Source: Scolanthus callimorphus
Lineage: Eukaryota; Cnidaria; Anthozoa; Actiniaria; Edwardsiidae
Length of the DNA stretch: 64,000 nt
Reading direction: 5' to 3'
Assembly (NCBI GenBank): GCA_033964015.1
Contig: JAWWUD010000102.1
Span: forward strand, 248,001 to 312,000
Shown: one piece after another, positions 12,084 to 23,324 of the stretch
Layout of the letters: each line of letters opens with the position of its first letter
How positions within the stretch are numbered: the first letter of the stretch is position 1
Notes under the pieces: generated by a model
The model's database searches: none
Told to the model about the DNA's origin: nothing
The model's input: the letters and a program-made list of their open reading frames with translations, nothing else
Translations under genes and position numbers: made by a program

Positions 12084-12822
12084 GGTATCTTTTGGCAATA
12101 TCTACGCATTATCACATCTCCATTAGTGCCAATACTTTTAATAGTATCTGAGCTTAAATGGACCCCTTCCTTGAGAAGCAAAGTGCCTATTTTAGAGTTT
12201 TAGTCGTGTTTTGGCCTACTTTGCTTCAAGCGAATCTCCGTTAACACTCGAGATCTTCATTGCAATGCTCACACTTTTTTAGTGAATCAATCAACATTGC
12301 TAAATTTACTACATAAGATCAGCGCCGTTTACCTTCTCGTATGGCAGCCTAGAACGTAATACTGGAGATTGGAGCCTCAAATGTCCCAGCGCTAGTCTGC
12401 ATATCGGCATCATCTGTTAGAATTCGACGTTTTTTAGCCGTCATAGCTGCGCAGTGTTCTTCAAATTTTCTTTTCCTGGTTTGCCTTTCTGTCGGCAAAG
12501 GTTCGAAGGGTGCCTCCTACAAAAAATTAAGTTCCTTCTGACCAACATAGGCTTTATATTTTAGAATATATTTTTTTCACACATTTTAACAAATCTCTCG
12601 ATCCTGCCAAATTCTGACCAAAATGGCAGCAAACAATAAAATTATCATACAAAAGAAAATGCTCGGAGAGTAGCCAAGCGCGAACAAGCAAAATGGAATG
12701 TGATGCTCTGGCAAGCGGGAAACAATAGCAAATCCCAAAGCATACACTATACAAAAATACATTCAATATTTACCAATGTTTGCGTCCATAGTTGACGATC
12801 TTAGAGAATTTAAATTTATATG

Positions 12823-13030
12823 AGTGGAGATAAGGAATTAACCTTGTGTGAAAGCTAACGTGCTAATGGAATGGTCCCATGTGTGCTTATGGGCGTTAGC
12901 CCTAGTAAGCGGAGAAAGAGAAAAAATCTCTGACCCCGAGAGGGATTCGAACCCACGACCTCCGGAATTGTACATCCAATGCTCTACCAGTTGAGCTATC
13001 AGGTCATACTGGGAGCAGGTCGGGGTATAT
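12823..13030 (-). mobile_element. tRNA-derived SINE, copy 1
   Basis: On the minus strand, positions 13005-12932 form a 74-nt tRNA-like head. It has an A-box-like TAGCTCAACTGG and a perfect B box GGTTCGAATCC, the internal RNA polymerase III promoter. A non-tRNA body follows, ending near the 'gataaggaattaacc' sequence. The anticodon arm does not fold with a standard 7-nt loop (8 nt if the stem is paired), so I do not call it a working tRNA. Confidence 0.8.
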
Positions 13031-13127
13031 TAGATGTTGTGGTCACAGTAATGAAGTGAATATATGTAGATGTTCAGGCAAGCCTGTGGCCGCTTATGGT
13101 CCCATGTGTTCAACAGAGTTCAACAGA

Positions 13128-13333
13128 GTGGAGATAAGGAATTAACCTTGTGTGAAAGCTAACGTGCTAATGGAATGGTCCAATGTGTGCTTATGAGCGT
13201 TAGCCCTAGTAAGTGGAGAAAGAGAAAACATCTCTGACCCCGAGAGGTATTCGAACCCACGACCTCCGGAATTGTACATCCGATGCTCTACCAGCTGAGC
13301 TATCCGGTCAGACTGGGAGCAGGTCGGGGTATA
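13128..13333 (-). mobile_element. tRNA-derived SINE, copy 2
   Basis: Second copy of the same unit, about 305 bp downstream and in the same orientation. Its tRNA-like head is 13309-13236. The B box carries a change (GTTCGAATACC) relative to copy 1, while the A-box region is closer to consensus (TAGCTCAGCTGG). The minus-strand open frame through it is the familiar false protein produced by tRNA-like DNA. Confidence 0.8.
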
Positions 13334-14050
13334 ATATATAGATTTAGGCACTGCCTAAAAGCGGAACTCGCAAATTACAAAAATTAAGCACTACTTCGCT
13401 GACCATCAGGCCACATAATTTATTGAACTACAAATCCCTCATTATTAAGATGTTATTTTACACTTTTTATACACCTACTTCATAAATGATTAAAAAAGGT
13501 TGCACATTCACAACTACATCATGCAATTGCATTTAGGTAGTACCTGTTCACACCATCATTTCACATGGTAACGTTCTGAAATGTAATGTGAAAAAATAGC
13601 TAATTATTCACATCAGTATTTTACATGCAGTTAACATGTTTCCCTCCAGTAATGGGGGCAGATACAGTGTAGTAACCAGAAACATATAAGGGAGTTGAAA
13701 CGTGTCACGGCGCTAATTCGTGTGCCAAGCTTCGGAATATTCAAACTCATTAAAATTCACTAATAAGCATGTTAAGATTTAAGCACCATATTTGGAAAGC
13801 ACCCAAACTCGCTTAAGCATAATTAGCAATGGCGGCCTGACGGAAGGAAGGCCGGCGGACCAAGAAAGCCTCAAGTAACGACAGCTAGAATCGATGGTAT
13901 AGCTACGATATTGCCACCGCGACGCAAGAGGAAGTCTTTCTGAATATTTTTGAATTCGCTAACAAATCTTGGGACAAGCCTCTTCGCCTAAAACGATCCA
14001 GATTTTGAACTTCTCCACTCGCTTTCATTTAGCCGCGTTATTACGGTACT
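13334..14050. other. No gene seen
   Basis: AT-rich sequence with no recognisable coding stretch, terminal repeats or tandem structure. Confidence 0.5.
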
Positions 14051-14054
14051 ATCG

Positions 14055-15275
14055 GATATCAGATAGTTATCTGATAATTACTTCTCTATACTTTGCATCT
14101 AGTATCTCTTCGCTAACAGTAAAAGTAAACCAGAAATTCTAATATCGGATATTACGCAATCTTCTTGGATAGTTAATGCTTGTGTAGAGAAATATAGTAT
14201 CTGATATTTATCTGATATTTTCACCTTCCAATTGATATTTTTAACTTTGAACAGCTTCGTTCTGTAAATTCTAATATCGGATAATATCGCAATCTTCTTG
14301 GATAGTTAATGCTTGTGTAGAGAAACATAGTATCTGATATTTATCTGATATTCTCACCTTCCAATTGATATTTTTAACTTTGAACAGCTTCGTTCTGTAA
14401 ATTCTAATATCGGATAATATCGCAATCTTCTTGGATAGTTATTGCGTTTGAAGAGAAACATAGCATCTGATATTTATCTGATATTTTCACCTTCTAGTTG
14501 ATCATTCTAACTTTGAACAGCTTCGTTCTGTAAATTCTAATATCGGATAGAATCCCATACCTCTATTCTATCGCGCGCGCTGATTGGCTAAGAAGGGGAG
14601 GTATTTTTTGTGGAATACCCCAATTACACAGGACCCCCGTCATTTAAATTTAAAAAATCGACGAGTTTTTTAGTTAGTACAGCGTTCCCGGACTATTAAT
14701 CAGATAGCACATACAAAAATCAAATTTGCTTTATAATTTTTGATAGAAGTTAGTTACGATAAAAACAGGGGAAATGTATTTATCTCCATATCGGATAATA
14801 TCGCAATCTTCTTGGATAGTTATTGCGTTTGAAGAGAAACTATCGGATAATATCGGATAATATCCCAATTTTCTTGAATAGTTAATGTGTTTGAAGAGAA
14901 ACATAGTATCTGATATTTATCTGATATTTTCACCTTCTAGATGATCATTCTAACTTTGAACAGCTTCGTTCTAGAAATTATAATATCGGATACTACAGTA
15001 TATCGCAATTTTTTGGATAGTTAATGTGTGTGGAGAGAAACATAGTATCTGATATTTTCACCTTCCAATTGATCATTTCTAAGTTTGAATAGCTTCGTTC
15101 TATAAATTCTAATATCGGACAATACCGCAATCTTCTTGAATAGTTAATGCATGTGTAGAGAAACATAGTATCTGATATTTATCTCATATTTTCACCTTCC
15201 AATTGATATTTCTAACTTTGAACACCTTCGTTCTGTAAATTCTAATATCGGATAATATCGCAATCTTCTTGTATA
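14055..15275. repeat. Tandem array of ~140-bp 'atatcggataatatcgcaat' units
   Basis: Units contain ctaatatcggataatatcgc, 'cttcttggatagtta', 'agtatctgatatttatctgat' and 'gaacagcttcgttctgtaaat'. Good copies start near 14135, 14265, 14400, 14985, 15105 and 15235. A stretch of about 230 bp (14553-14785, with 'cgcgcgcgctgattggct') interrupts the array and is not part of the unit. Nothing is coding. Confidence 0.85.
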
Positions 15276-15559
15276 CAGGGGCGGATCCAAGGAGCGGTGA
15301 AGGAGGAGTCATGTCACGTTCCATTTAAAAAAAACAACAACAATCAAAATGCTTCCATAATTTGAAGTAATAGAATTTGTTACCTTTATATACTAATTTG
15401 GACAATTTGGACTACTCCAAGAAGTCTGCATGCTTGTATTTCTACAAATGCGCTGGAAAGAACTAGTTCCCTATACACATATCCTGGTTCTACAATGCGC
15501 TGGAAAGAACTATAGCCTCATTCTACAAATGCGCCGAGAGAACTAGTTCACTATGCACA

Positions 15560-16430
15560 TAGCCTCGATCTACAATAGCTTCGTTCTATTGCGCACTAGA
15601 GCCGACTAGTACATGCATTTACATAGCTTCGTTCTATTGCGCACTAGAGCCGACTAGTTCATGCATTCACATAGCTTCGTTCTATTGCGCACTTGAGTGA
15701 CTAGTTCATGCATTCACATAGCTTCGTTCTATTACGCACTTGAGTGACTAGTTCATGCATTCACATAGCTTCGTTCTATTGCGCACTAGAGCCGACTAGT
15801 ACATGCATTCACATAGCTTCGTTCTATTGTGCACTAGAGCCGACTAGTACATGCATTTACATAGCTTCGTTCTATTACGCACTTGAGTGACTAGTTCATG
15901 CATTCACATAGCTTCGTTCTATTACGCACTAGAGCCGAGTAGTACATGCATTCACATAGCTTCGTTCTATTGCGCACTAGAGCCGACTAGTACATGCATT
16001 CACATAGCTTCGTTCTATTACGCACTTGAGTGACTAGTTCATGCATTCACATAGCTTCGTTCTATTGCGCACTTGAGTGACTAGTTCATGCATTCACATA
16101 TCTTCGTTCTATTGCGTACTAGAGCCGACTAGTACATGCATTCACATAGCTTCGTTCTATTGCGCACTAGAGCCGACTAGTACATGCATTTACATAGCTT
16201 CGTTCTATTACGCACTTGAGTGACTAGTTCTTGCATTCACATAGCTTCGTTCTATTACGCACTAGAGCCGACTATTACATGCATTCACATAGCTTCGTTC
16301 TATTGCGCACTAGAGCCGACTAGTACATGCATTCACATAGCTTCGTACTATTGCGCACTAGAGCCGACTAGTACATGCATTCACATAGCTTCGTTCTATT
16401 GCGCACTTGAGCCGACTCGTATTCCTATGT
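15560..16430. repeat. Minisatellite of ~18 units, 47/48 bp
   Basis: Core cacatagcttcgttctatt, then gcgcacta or gcgcactt. Two unit types interleave: 48 bp ending gagccgactagtacatgcatt and 47 bp ending gagtgactagttcatgcatt. Degenerate relatives extend left to about 15425. The plus-strand open frame at 16220-16432 is only the repeat read in a frame without stops. Confidence 0.9.
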
Positions 16431-16649
16431 AGCTAAATTTTACTGGTTTTTAGCACGGGTTCTAGGATGTGGGTTAGAAGTAGTGCTAGGTAGCGTTACG
16501 CAAACAAGGTCATGGTCATACTTGTAAAAAATGAGTCTTCATTGTTTATTCATTAGCGTAGTAACGTCCCTAGAGCAACGTTCCACTGCTTTTACAAAAG
16601 TCCACTCGTCTATTCGTCTTCATTGAATTCACTTGTATATTTACCTCTC

Positions 16650-16996
16650 TGAACCGTTCACATAAAGAACGCGTTTGTTGGCGATGTCAGAGTAAAACCA
16701 AATATTTTGGTTGGTAGATTTTTTTCAATATACACAAGCTGTCGAGCACGTTTGTCTAAAACCTTCTCACTTCTAGACCAAAATTGTGAGGACATAATCC
16801 AGTCTACTGCAAGATCTAGTGGACAGGCATTCCCATACAAAAATAAAAGAGATTTAAAACTTTCATTGTCAGTCATTGGCTTTTTCCATGCAAGCATTTT
16901 TGCCCAAAATGGCCAGGAATACATCCGGTAGAATAGGTCACCGTTGAGGAGTCCAAACAAATACCTTCTTCTTAATGACATTTCAGCAGCAGTCAA
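16650..16996 (-). CDS. Candidate terminal exon of a minus-strand gene
   Basis: An open stretch of about 112 codons on the minus strand, rich in aromatic residues ('FYRMYSWPFWAKML', then 'SQFWSRSEKVLDKRARQL'), ending in TGA. It reads like genuine protein but I do not recognise a family. It lies downstream, on the same strand, of the exons at 17719-18075, 18776-18937 and 19882-20763, so it may be the last exon of that gene. That link is inference. Confidence 0.4.
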
Positions 16997-17718
16997 GTTT
17001 TTTTACGCTTGAAATTAATTCCTGGCGCTTCTCATTTAAACATTAACAGTTTTTACAAGGTACCAAATCGTAGTTGAATCTGAATAGCTCATAGTCTCCG
17101 ATTTTCTAAAAACGATTATGCAAGGACATTATGTAACCAGTTACGTAAACAAACAAATGCATTTAATTATAACCAGCATTAAAAAGCAAGAGATACAGTA
17201 TTTAGTAGGAATTCATTACTTCACATATGCGAAAATATTCTTATCCCAGAGCTCCCAAGCGTGGAGCACAATATATTTAAGGAAACACGTACATACCATC
17301 GACTTGGTTTGGAAACGTCACGGTAAATTTCATTCATTTTTTCTCATTTCAATGGGCATGGTGAGACGGATCACATAACACAATAAGTTGTTCTCAACCT
17401 TGATATCATTCTTTTATTTGCTATAATAATCACTGGCAGCTACACATTTACACAGTGCCTAATAACTATATAATTAATATCATCATTTACTAACCTCCTA
17501 GAGAAAAGTGTGTTTTCTTTATGTCTGGGACCAACGAGAAATACCAATGTCATTGTTTCATCCAATTAACGCCGCAAGTTCTCAGAATCATGGAACGTAA
17601 AACAATATATTGCGTTTTTTTCCTAACTGGGCGTCTTTCCTTGAACATGATTTGTTAGAAAATATTACCTAAATTGCCCCATTTTTTAGCCGTTACAGAC
17701 ACCTTAACTTGAAAGAAT

Positions 17719-18075
17719 TTACTCCCTCGTTTTCTTACAATAAGCGGCCAAGCTAACACCACAGGAATTTAAAATTCCTATTGCTCCTTCTTCGAGCTCC
17801 TCCCATTTCCTTTTTCGGAAATTCAGCGCTTTGGTCGCGGTACGTTCCACTTGGCCCAGTCCTAATTCTTCAAGTTTTCTCATTAAAAACTTGGCAGCTT
17901 GTGCCGCGTACTTATTGCTCTTTCCAGGACTGTTAAAGGGGGGCATCAAGTGTCTTTGCATTATGGTAGTGCTGTGAATTACATCGGTACCATTGGTGAG
18001 AAGACTCTTTATGTTGTTCTGACAGTCATCTGGGAAGTTTGGTAATGCCTGTTGTAATGTGTGTGTCGAGGTCAA
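17719..18075 (-). CDS. Candidate exon of a minus-strand gene, lysine/glutamate-rich end
   Basis: Minus-strand open stretch of about 118 codons. The middle contains 'NKYAAQAAKFLMRKLEELGLG' style helical sequence, then the basic/acidic 'FRKRKWEELEEG', and it ends 'CKKTRE' before a stop. The frame extends a few codons upstream of the first methionine, which suits an exon. No recognised domain. Same strand and region as the DUF3987-like exon, so possibly the same gene. Confidence 0.4.
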   Translation of the reverse strand: MTSTHTLQQALPNFPDDCQNNIKSLLTNGTDVIHSTTIMQRHLMPPFNSPGKSNKYAAQAAKFLMRKLEELGLGQVERTATKALNFRKRKWEELEEGAIGILNSCGVSLAAYCKKTRE

Positions 18076-18775
18076 TGCCTTGGAACTGGTCCGGAGAAGA
18101 AACCCCGGAACTTTCGATATTCAAGGGGTCAGTCAATGTAACTTCAATCTCCCTCGCAGCAACATCTAGCATGATTTCAGGTGGCATCAGGGCAAATTTA
18201 ATCTGAAGAGAAGATTCAATACATATACATAATCCAGGGTATATGAATTTAAAAATATCCGCAATGCATTTTGGAAATAAGTTGCTGCCGCCATACCACT
18301 ATGCCTTACTTTAATCAGACTTGAGGTACTTGCGGGTTGCTTGGTTTACCACCGTATGCATTGCTGCAACCGTATGCATTGCTGCATTGCTGGAACTAAA
18401 ATTTCATTATATAAATAATTCTTATGTTAGATATGTTTCACTATCCAATTTACATGTTTGAAAACCCGTTCAGTAGTGGCCGTAAGAAATAAAAAAAAGA
18501 GCAATTCCCAATCTTATTCCATCTGCTCGATAATACACGAAAATACTCCAAATTTGTACTGAAGTTATTAACAAACCTAGACAATTATTTCGCTCATTTC
18601 TTGTGAATTTGACTGCATTTAGGCTACATAAAAAACGATTAAAAAGTACAGAAACATATATTTCCAACTCCCTCGCAGTCGTTTTGAGATTCAGCAACCT
18701 AGCATATATAAGTTTTTTAATGTTTGAAGTTTAGCACCACCTATGACCGGGACCGACGGATAAGGGAAAAGTTAC

Positions 18776-18937
18776 CTTTAAGAAATATTCCATTAGAGCT
18801 GCAGAATGTTGAACTGTAGTCTTTGTGATAAGACAGGTTCTCCATTCGAGGTCGTCATCGTCTTTCTGTAGCGGATCAAGGCTCTGGCTTCTCATTTGCA
18901 CAATTTCATCCAGAACATCCACAATAGCTTGCTTCAA
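18776..18937 (-). CDS. Internal exon of the minus-strand DUF3987-like gene
   Basis: Minus-strand exon bounded by a consensus acceptor (ttttgaag) on the high side and a donor (AAG|gtaact) on the low side. It encodes a helix-rich segment starting 'QAIVDVLDEIVQMRSQSLDP' and ending 'SAALMEYFLK'. Position and strand fit the region after the DUF3987-like core. The call rests on splice signals plus protein-like composition, not on a recognised motif. Confidence 0.5.
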
Positions 18938-19881
18938 AATAAAGATGATTTAAATTAATAGAAAATATTTTTACCACAAGGACAAAACTAGTTCAGACAC
19001 CCAGAATTACGCCCTTTCCAAAGCGCTAGAACACAAGTGTACTATTGCAACCTACAACCATGACCATTGCAGTGCATTAGGGATAGTCCTTAAAATAAGC
19101 GCATTTGCCAAATTGTTGCAAAATAACCCGTGACGTCACTAACCGACAAGCCGAGCAGCCAAAAAGGAGCCTGGAGACAAGGCTAAATCAAAACAAAGTT
19201 TGGAATGATACGCAGGGAATACGCTGTAATGTATACTCCATTGATCTTAAACTTCGTGATGTTATTGAGCTCTAAAAACTAACCAGTGTGATTATTAGCA
19301 TCACTAGCTTGAAGCTGTGTAAACTTGCGACGAATTTTATATTTTCACGATGAGGCTCCTCCTTACAACGATAATAATCACCTTAATCATGCAAAGTCGA
19401 AGGAACTGCCCCCTGGCTTTGGAAAGTACGCCCCGTCTGTTCTCACCCCATTTGACTTCTTTCTTTGCTGCTATAAGAAGGTCGTAATACTTCTGTACCT
19501 AGAAAAAAAAGAAAGAAAAACTAAGTTTCCTGATTACTTTCTAAAATCATCTCTATGAATAACACGTTGTCGGTAATGCATCTGAATATTATTTATTATA
19601 TACTGTGACCAGATACCATGTGATAACACCAGTGAATAAAAATCGTATCAGTGAATGATACGATATCATTTACGACACGAATAAAATGCAATTTTTCTTT
19701 TTTTCTTTTTGCTATTTTATCAGACTCAGAGTATATAATAAACAAATTATGACAAGAGCTTGATATCGTATTATTTACTCGTTTTCGCTCGAAGACTCGC
19801 TCGTTCGCGCTACGACACGAAAACTCGTGAATAAAAACGATATCAAGTTTCTTACCATGTAATAATCTCTCTATATCATAC

Positions 19882-20763
19882 CTCTCCCGCTGCCTCCTCT
19901 GTAAGCTCGTATTCAATGTCTCCTTCGCAGTTGTTGTGCCCTCTATGAAGCATGACAAAGACCTCCTCAAATGTTATAAGACCCTCCGGAATAGTATTTA
20001 AATCTTGCCATACCGGATCCTTTTCCGGAGGGCAAACGAATAAAAACCGATCATTGAATCCGTCAGTATCTTCATTAGTGAGCTGCTTCACGACATACTT
20101 AGGTTGCACAAAACCGGTTAAATTCAAGCACGTACTATGCATAACAGGTGCAGATGATTGGTTAATATAATCTCGCAGCCACTCCCCTCCATTATAGAGG
20201 GTTAGAAAAACCTTCCTGTCTAGTTGACTTTTGCCGCCCTTATTATTGGCAATCAGTTCGCTTAGTAAACTGGATTCGTCAAAGAATCCCAACATTTGGC
20301 ATTCATTTTTGGCCATAAGCTGGTGCAGTCGTTCAAATGAAAAAATGTTGACATAAAGTCGTGGCGGTTCCTTATGATCTGCTGACTCTTCGTTTTGCTC
20401 CGCTTCGACTGCCACTTTGCATCTTTTTTCAAGCTTTTTTATGCCATCCTAAATTAAACTAGCTGCAGCCGATTTCTTTTCCTCCTTTCGAGCCGCAACA
20501 ACTAGCCACAAAATCCCTGGCTCATGCCACGATGTTTTCAGTTTCAATTTAGCCTTGATTCCCATACAGGCAGCCGCACAACTTAGAAAGGGAAAATAAG
20601 AAAACTCGTCAGGGCATCCAATCGCTCCAGAAAAGCACTGGATAAAGTTCTTTTCAGCTGGTGAGCAAAATTGATCCCATGAAAAATCAATTTTCCAAGC
20701 ATTGGACATTCTCTGGTAGCATGTCCGATCAGAAACTGTGCTTGCTTTTTCCATGATGAGCAA
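19882..20763 (-). pseudogene. DUF3987-like protein region, one in-frame stop
   Basis: The upstream part (20763-20449) has 'SCAAACMGIKAKLKL' and 'PGILWLVVAARKEEKKS', resembling the start of DUF3987 proteins, where an ATPase-like glycine/lysine loop is expected. Here that loop reads KEEKKS. A TAG at 20451-20449 interrupts the frame, which then continues as 20415-19882 with 'LGFFDESSLLSEL', 'LTGFVQPKYVVKQL' and 'GFNDRFLFVCPP', typical of the family. The low end is a splice donor (GAG|gtatga). DUF3987 function is not established; the family is found on replicons and mobile DNA. An unrecognised short intron around the stop is the alternative to a pseudogene. Confidence 0.55.
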
Positions 20764-20891
20764 AATACTAGTGCTTTCGGAGAAACTCCCTCTCCCATAT
20801 ATAAGTGACAGGCAGCAATTAGAAGCACTGATTTAGGTTAAATGAGAAATGTTTAACAAATAATGGTTACATAATAATGATGTAATACAGT

Positions 20892-21051
20892 ATGAACAAC
20901 AACAACCAAGGGTTGAGATTTATGTTAAACGCCGTGGAAAAATGGTGTTTTGCTGACGTTTCGAGCGTTAGCCCTTCGTCGAAACGTCAGCAAAACACCA
21001 TTTTTCCACGGCGTTTAACATAAATCTCAACCCTTGGTTGTTGTTGTTCAT
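20892..21051. mobile_element. Perfect-arm palindrome with Penelope-type sequence
   Basis: Arms of 73 bp (20892-20964 and 20979-21051) are exact reverse complements around a 14-nt loop. The centre reads ctgacgtttcgagcgttagc, a sequence I associate with ends of cnidarian Penelope-like elements. On the minus strand the centre contains gacgaagggctaacgctcgaaac. It lies between two divergently oriented genes. Confidence 0.75.
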
Positions 21052-21130
21052 GTTCACGTCTCCGCCGACGCAGACCACCTAGTTTTCCCGTAAAACTAGT
21101 CATACCATGATGTAATGCAGTAGTTTCGCA

Positions 21131-21347
21131 TACCAAATCGGCTAACGGTGTTTACATCTCATGCTGTCACCCCATTCAGAAAGTGTGATTATTCCTTTGG
21201 GTGGGTGGAGACTTTTGTTATTGCTGCACATGTGCTCGTGCACTCGGTCAAGTAAGAAATAAATGACAAATTTTACCACCCAAAGGAATCATAGCATTAT
21301 TTGATTTGGGTGGCAACAAGATGTAATTACCGTTAGCCGATTTGGTA
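21131..21347. mobile_element. MITE with 19-bp perfect TIRs
   Basis: taccaaatcggctaacggt at 21131-21149 is exactly complementary to 21329-21347. A second inner inverted pair (cctttgggtgg / ccacccaaagg) sits inside. If the outer TA is the target duplication, the element proper starts ccaaatcgg, consistent with Tc1/mariner-type mobilisation. Non-coding. Confidence 0.8.
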
Positions 21348-21732
21348 TATTAACCCCTGGAACAAAGCGGAATATTCAGTGTAGTAAGCTAACCACTAAA
21401 TACCCTAAAGTTTATTTTACAGTGATCCCTTCGGCGTTATTAGATTGCATAACCAACAGTTGGAGTGATGTAACATGTAAAATACAGGCCCTTTTTCGCA
21501 AGCTTCGTTGTGTGGCGTAGTCAAAATACTGCCAATGACCGCTTGCTGGTTACTCGCATTTGAATAACTATAATTGATTATTTATTAAAAGAGAACAACT
21601 CTTTCAGCATTATTATTTGATTGCATAACCAAAAATGCGCGAAAAACAACCTTTTCATAAGTTTCGCCGTTTCTTTTCTTCATAACGTGGAGGAAAAGTG
21701 GACAACAAATACGTTACAACAAATAATTTATC

Positions 21733-22624
21733 GTGATGAAAGGATTCTACTTGAATCATGAGGAAATATCATCTGCAGTGGAAGCTTTTAGTCACTTTCC
21801 CGAAAAAACTCCTAGCCGATGGAATCTTGTCTCCAAACTGATGAAAGACTTGCTCAAGAATAATTCCAACAATGTTAAATTTCCTCTTGGTAAGCAATGC
21901 CAGACGTTTACATGCTCCCCTGAACATTGCAAGCATCTTTATAAATTACTGAAAAATGATTTTCAGTTTTTGTTTCAAGTTAAAGAACGAACTAGTGATA
22001 TTTTATACTGCGAACAAGCCGGAACTAAAGATAGTTCTAAACCACTAATTCTACTTCCATCCGTAGACAATTGTCTCCATTGCAAGAAAAATATACCGAT
22101 AAAGAATCGACCGAGCTATCAAATTGTATATACAAGAAATGGAACCACCGTGGCAGCTATGTTTTCAGGGTCGTGCTCAACGTGTAACGTTGTTTATCAT
22201 TACAGCTACTACATAGACAAACGAAGAAACCTGAAGTTATTTTATGATAATAATGATGAAAGTCACTATTTTCACATTACGACACAAACAGTGTTTCAAA
22301 CTTGTCTTATCAAGTACGACATCTCAAAGTAGAGCAGACATGTATAATATAATGTTTGGGAAAAAGGATGACTCTAATCTTCGAAATTTTGGACCTTTTG
22401 CAAGAACAGACCAGCACGAGTTGAAATTTAAGATGAATCCAGAAAGGCTGGAGGAGGCGTGGTTTTTTTGGGAAATTCTAAAATGGTGTCGCGAGAATTC
22501 CTTGACACAGGAAATGAACTTGTCTACAGAAAACGATTACGCAAGCACCCCTGGCCACCGAAAAGACTTGGATCTTAATATGTGTGTATCATCCAAGTTT
22601 ACCGAAGTTCAAGGAAATTTCTAA
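21733..22624 (+). pseudogene. Cysteine-cluster protein, possibly KDZ transposon-associated (CxC5-like)
   Basis: The first frame (21733-22332) is about 199 codons. It holds two CxxC pairs, 'CLHCKK' and 'CSTCNVVYHYSYY', with 'LILLPS' just before the first. The frame is lost near 22330 and the match continues one frame over as 22330-22624 ('SRADMYNIMFGKK', 'EEAWFFWEILKW'). This layout resembles the cysteine-cluster proteins found with KDZ-type transposons, but that assignment is from memory of the family and tentative. No transposase catalytic domain is visible nearby. A one-base indel explains the break; a tiny intron is possible. Confidence 0.45.
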
Positions 22625-23320
22625 TGTAAATACTGAAAGTGCAGAAAGCATTTTCTTGGCTTAGCAAAATAAAATCAGTCGTCCATCATATGACTGAATG
22701 GAAGTTCCGTTTCTTCTTACACGTGGTACAAAACCGCCACAATGAACTGGTAGAAAACAGACTCAGACAGAGAGGTCAGCTAGTATAAAGGACATTCCCA
22801 ATAAACGTAATGCAACACGGATATGAAATGTATAGTCTTAACTGCAGGTTTACTAGCTATTTAGGAGTGAAGTAAACTAACACTAAGAACCAAGAACTGT
22901 ATCATTAAATGACACGAAAGTGGATGATAACTACATGTGCAACAGATTTCAAACAGCGAGTCCCCCTGGGTCTGCGATGCGCATTTCCCTTTCGTAAACG
23001 GTCAATGTCTTTTAGAACGGTCGTTGCCATTTCTCTGAACAGTCCATGCATTTTTATAATTAAAGGTCGTTGCCATTTTTGATTCCTTGGAACAATTTGT
23101 CATTAGAGTGGTTGTCACATGACTGTCGTGAAACCAATCGCAAAGTAATTACACCAATTCTGAACAAAACGTATGGGAGTAATTACAAAGTAATTGAGAA
23201 ATACTCACGACAGCCATGTGAAATCCGCTCTATCACTAAATGCTAATTAAAGACATGACAAATCCAATTTAAAAAGCACCTCAAATCAAGGAAATTCACT
23301 CGTAGCGCACCGGTTAGGGT
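22625..23320. other. No gene seen
   Basis: No coding stretch. 'aacggtcgttgccat' type words recur around 22995-23080, and a complementary copy (ggcaacgaccgtttacg) lies at about 24058, but I could not define an element from them. Confidence 0.4.
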
Positions 23321-23324
23321 TCTA

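Noticed and set aside
12932..13005. Functional tRNA gene
   Set aside because: A and B boxes are present, but the anticodon arm needs an 8-nt loop, and the same sequence recurs with a SINE body attached.
15560..16430. CRISPR-like array
   Set aside because: Units are contiguous with no unique spacers; it is a eukaryotic minisatellite.
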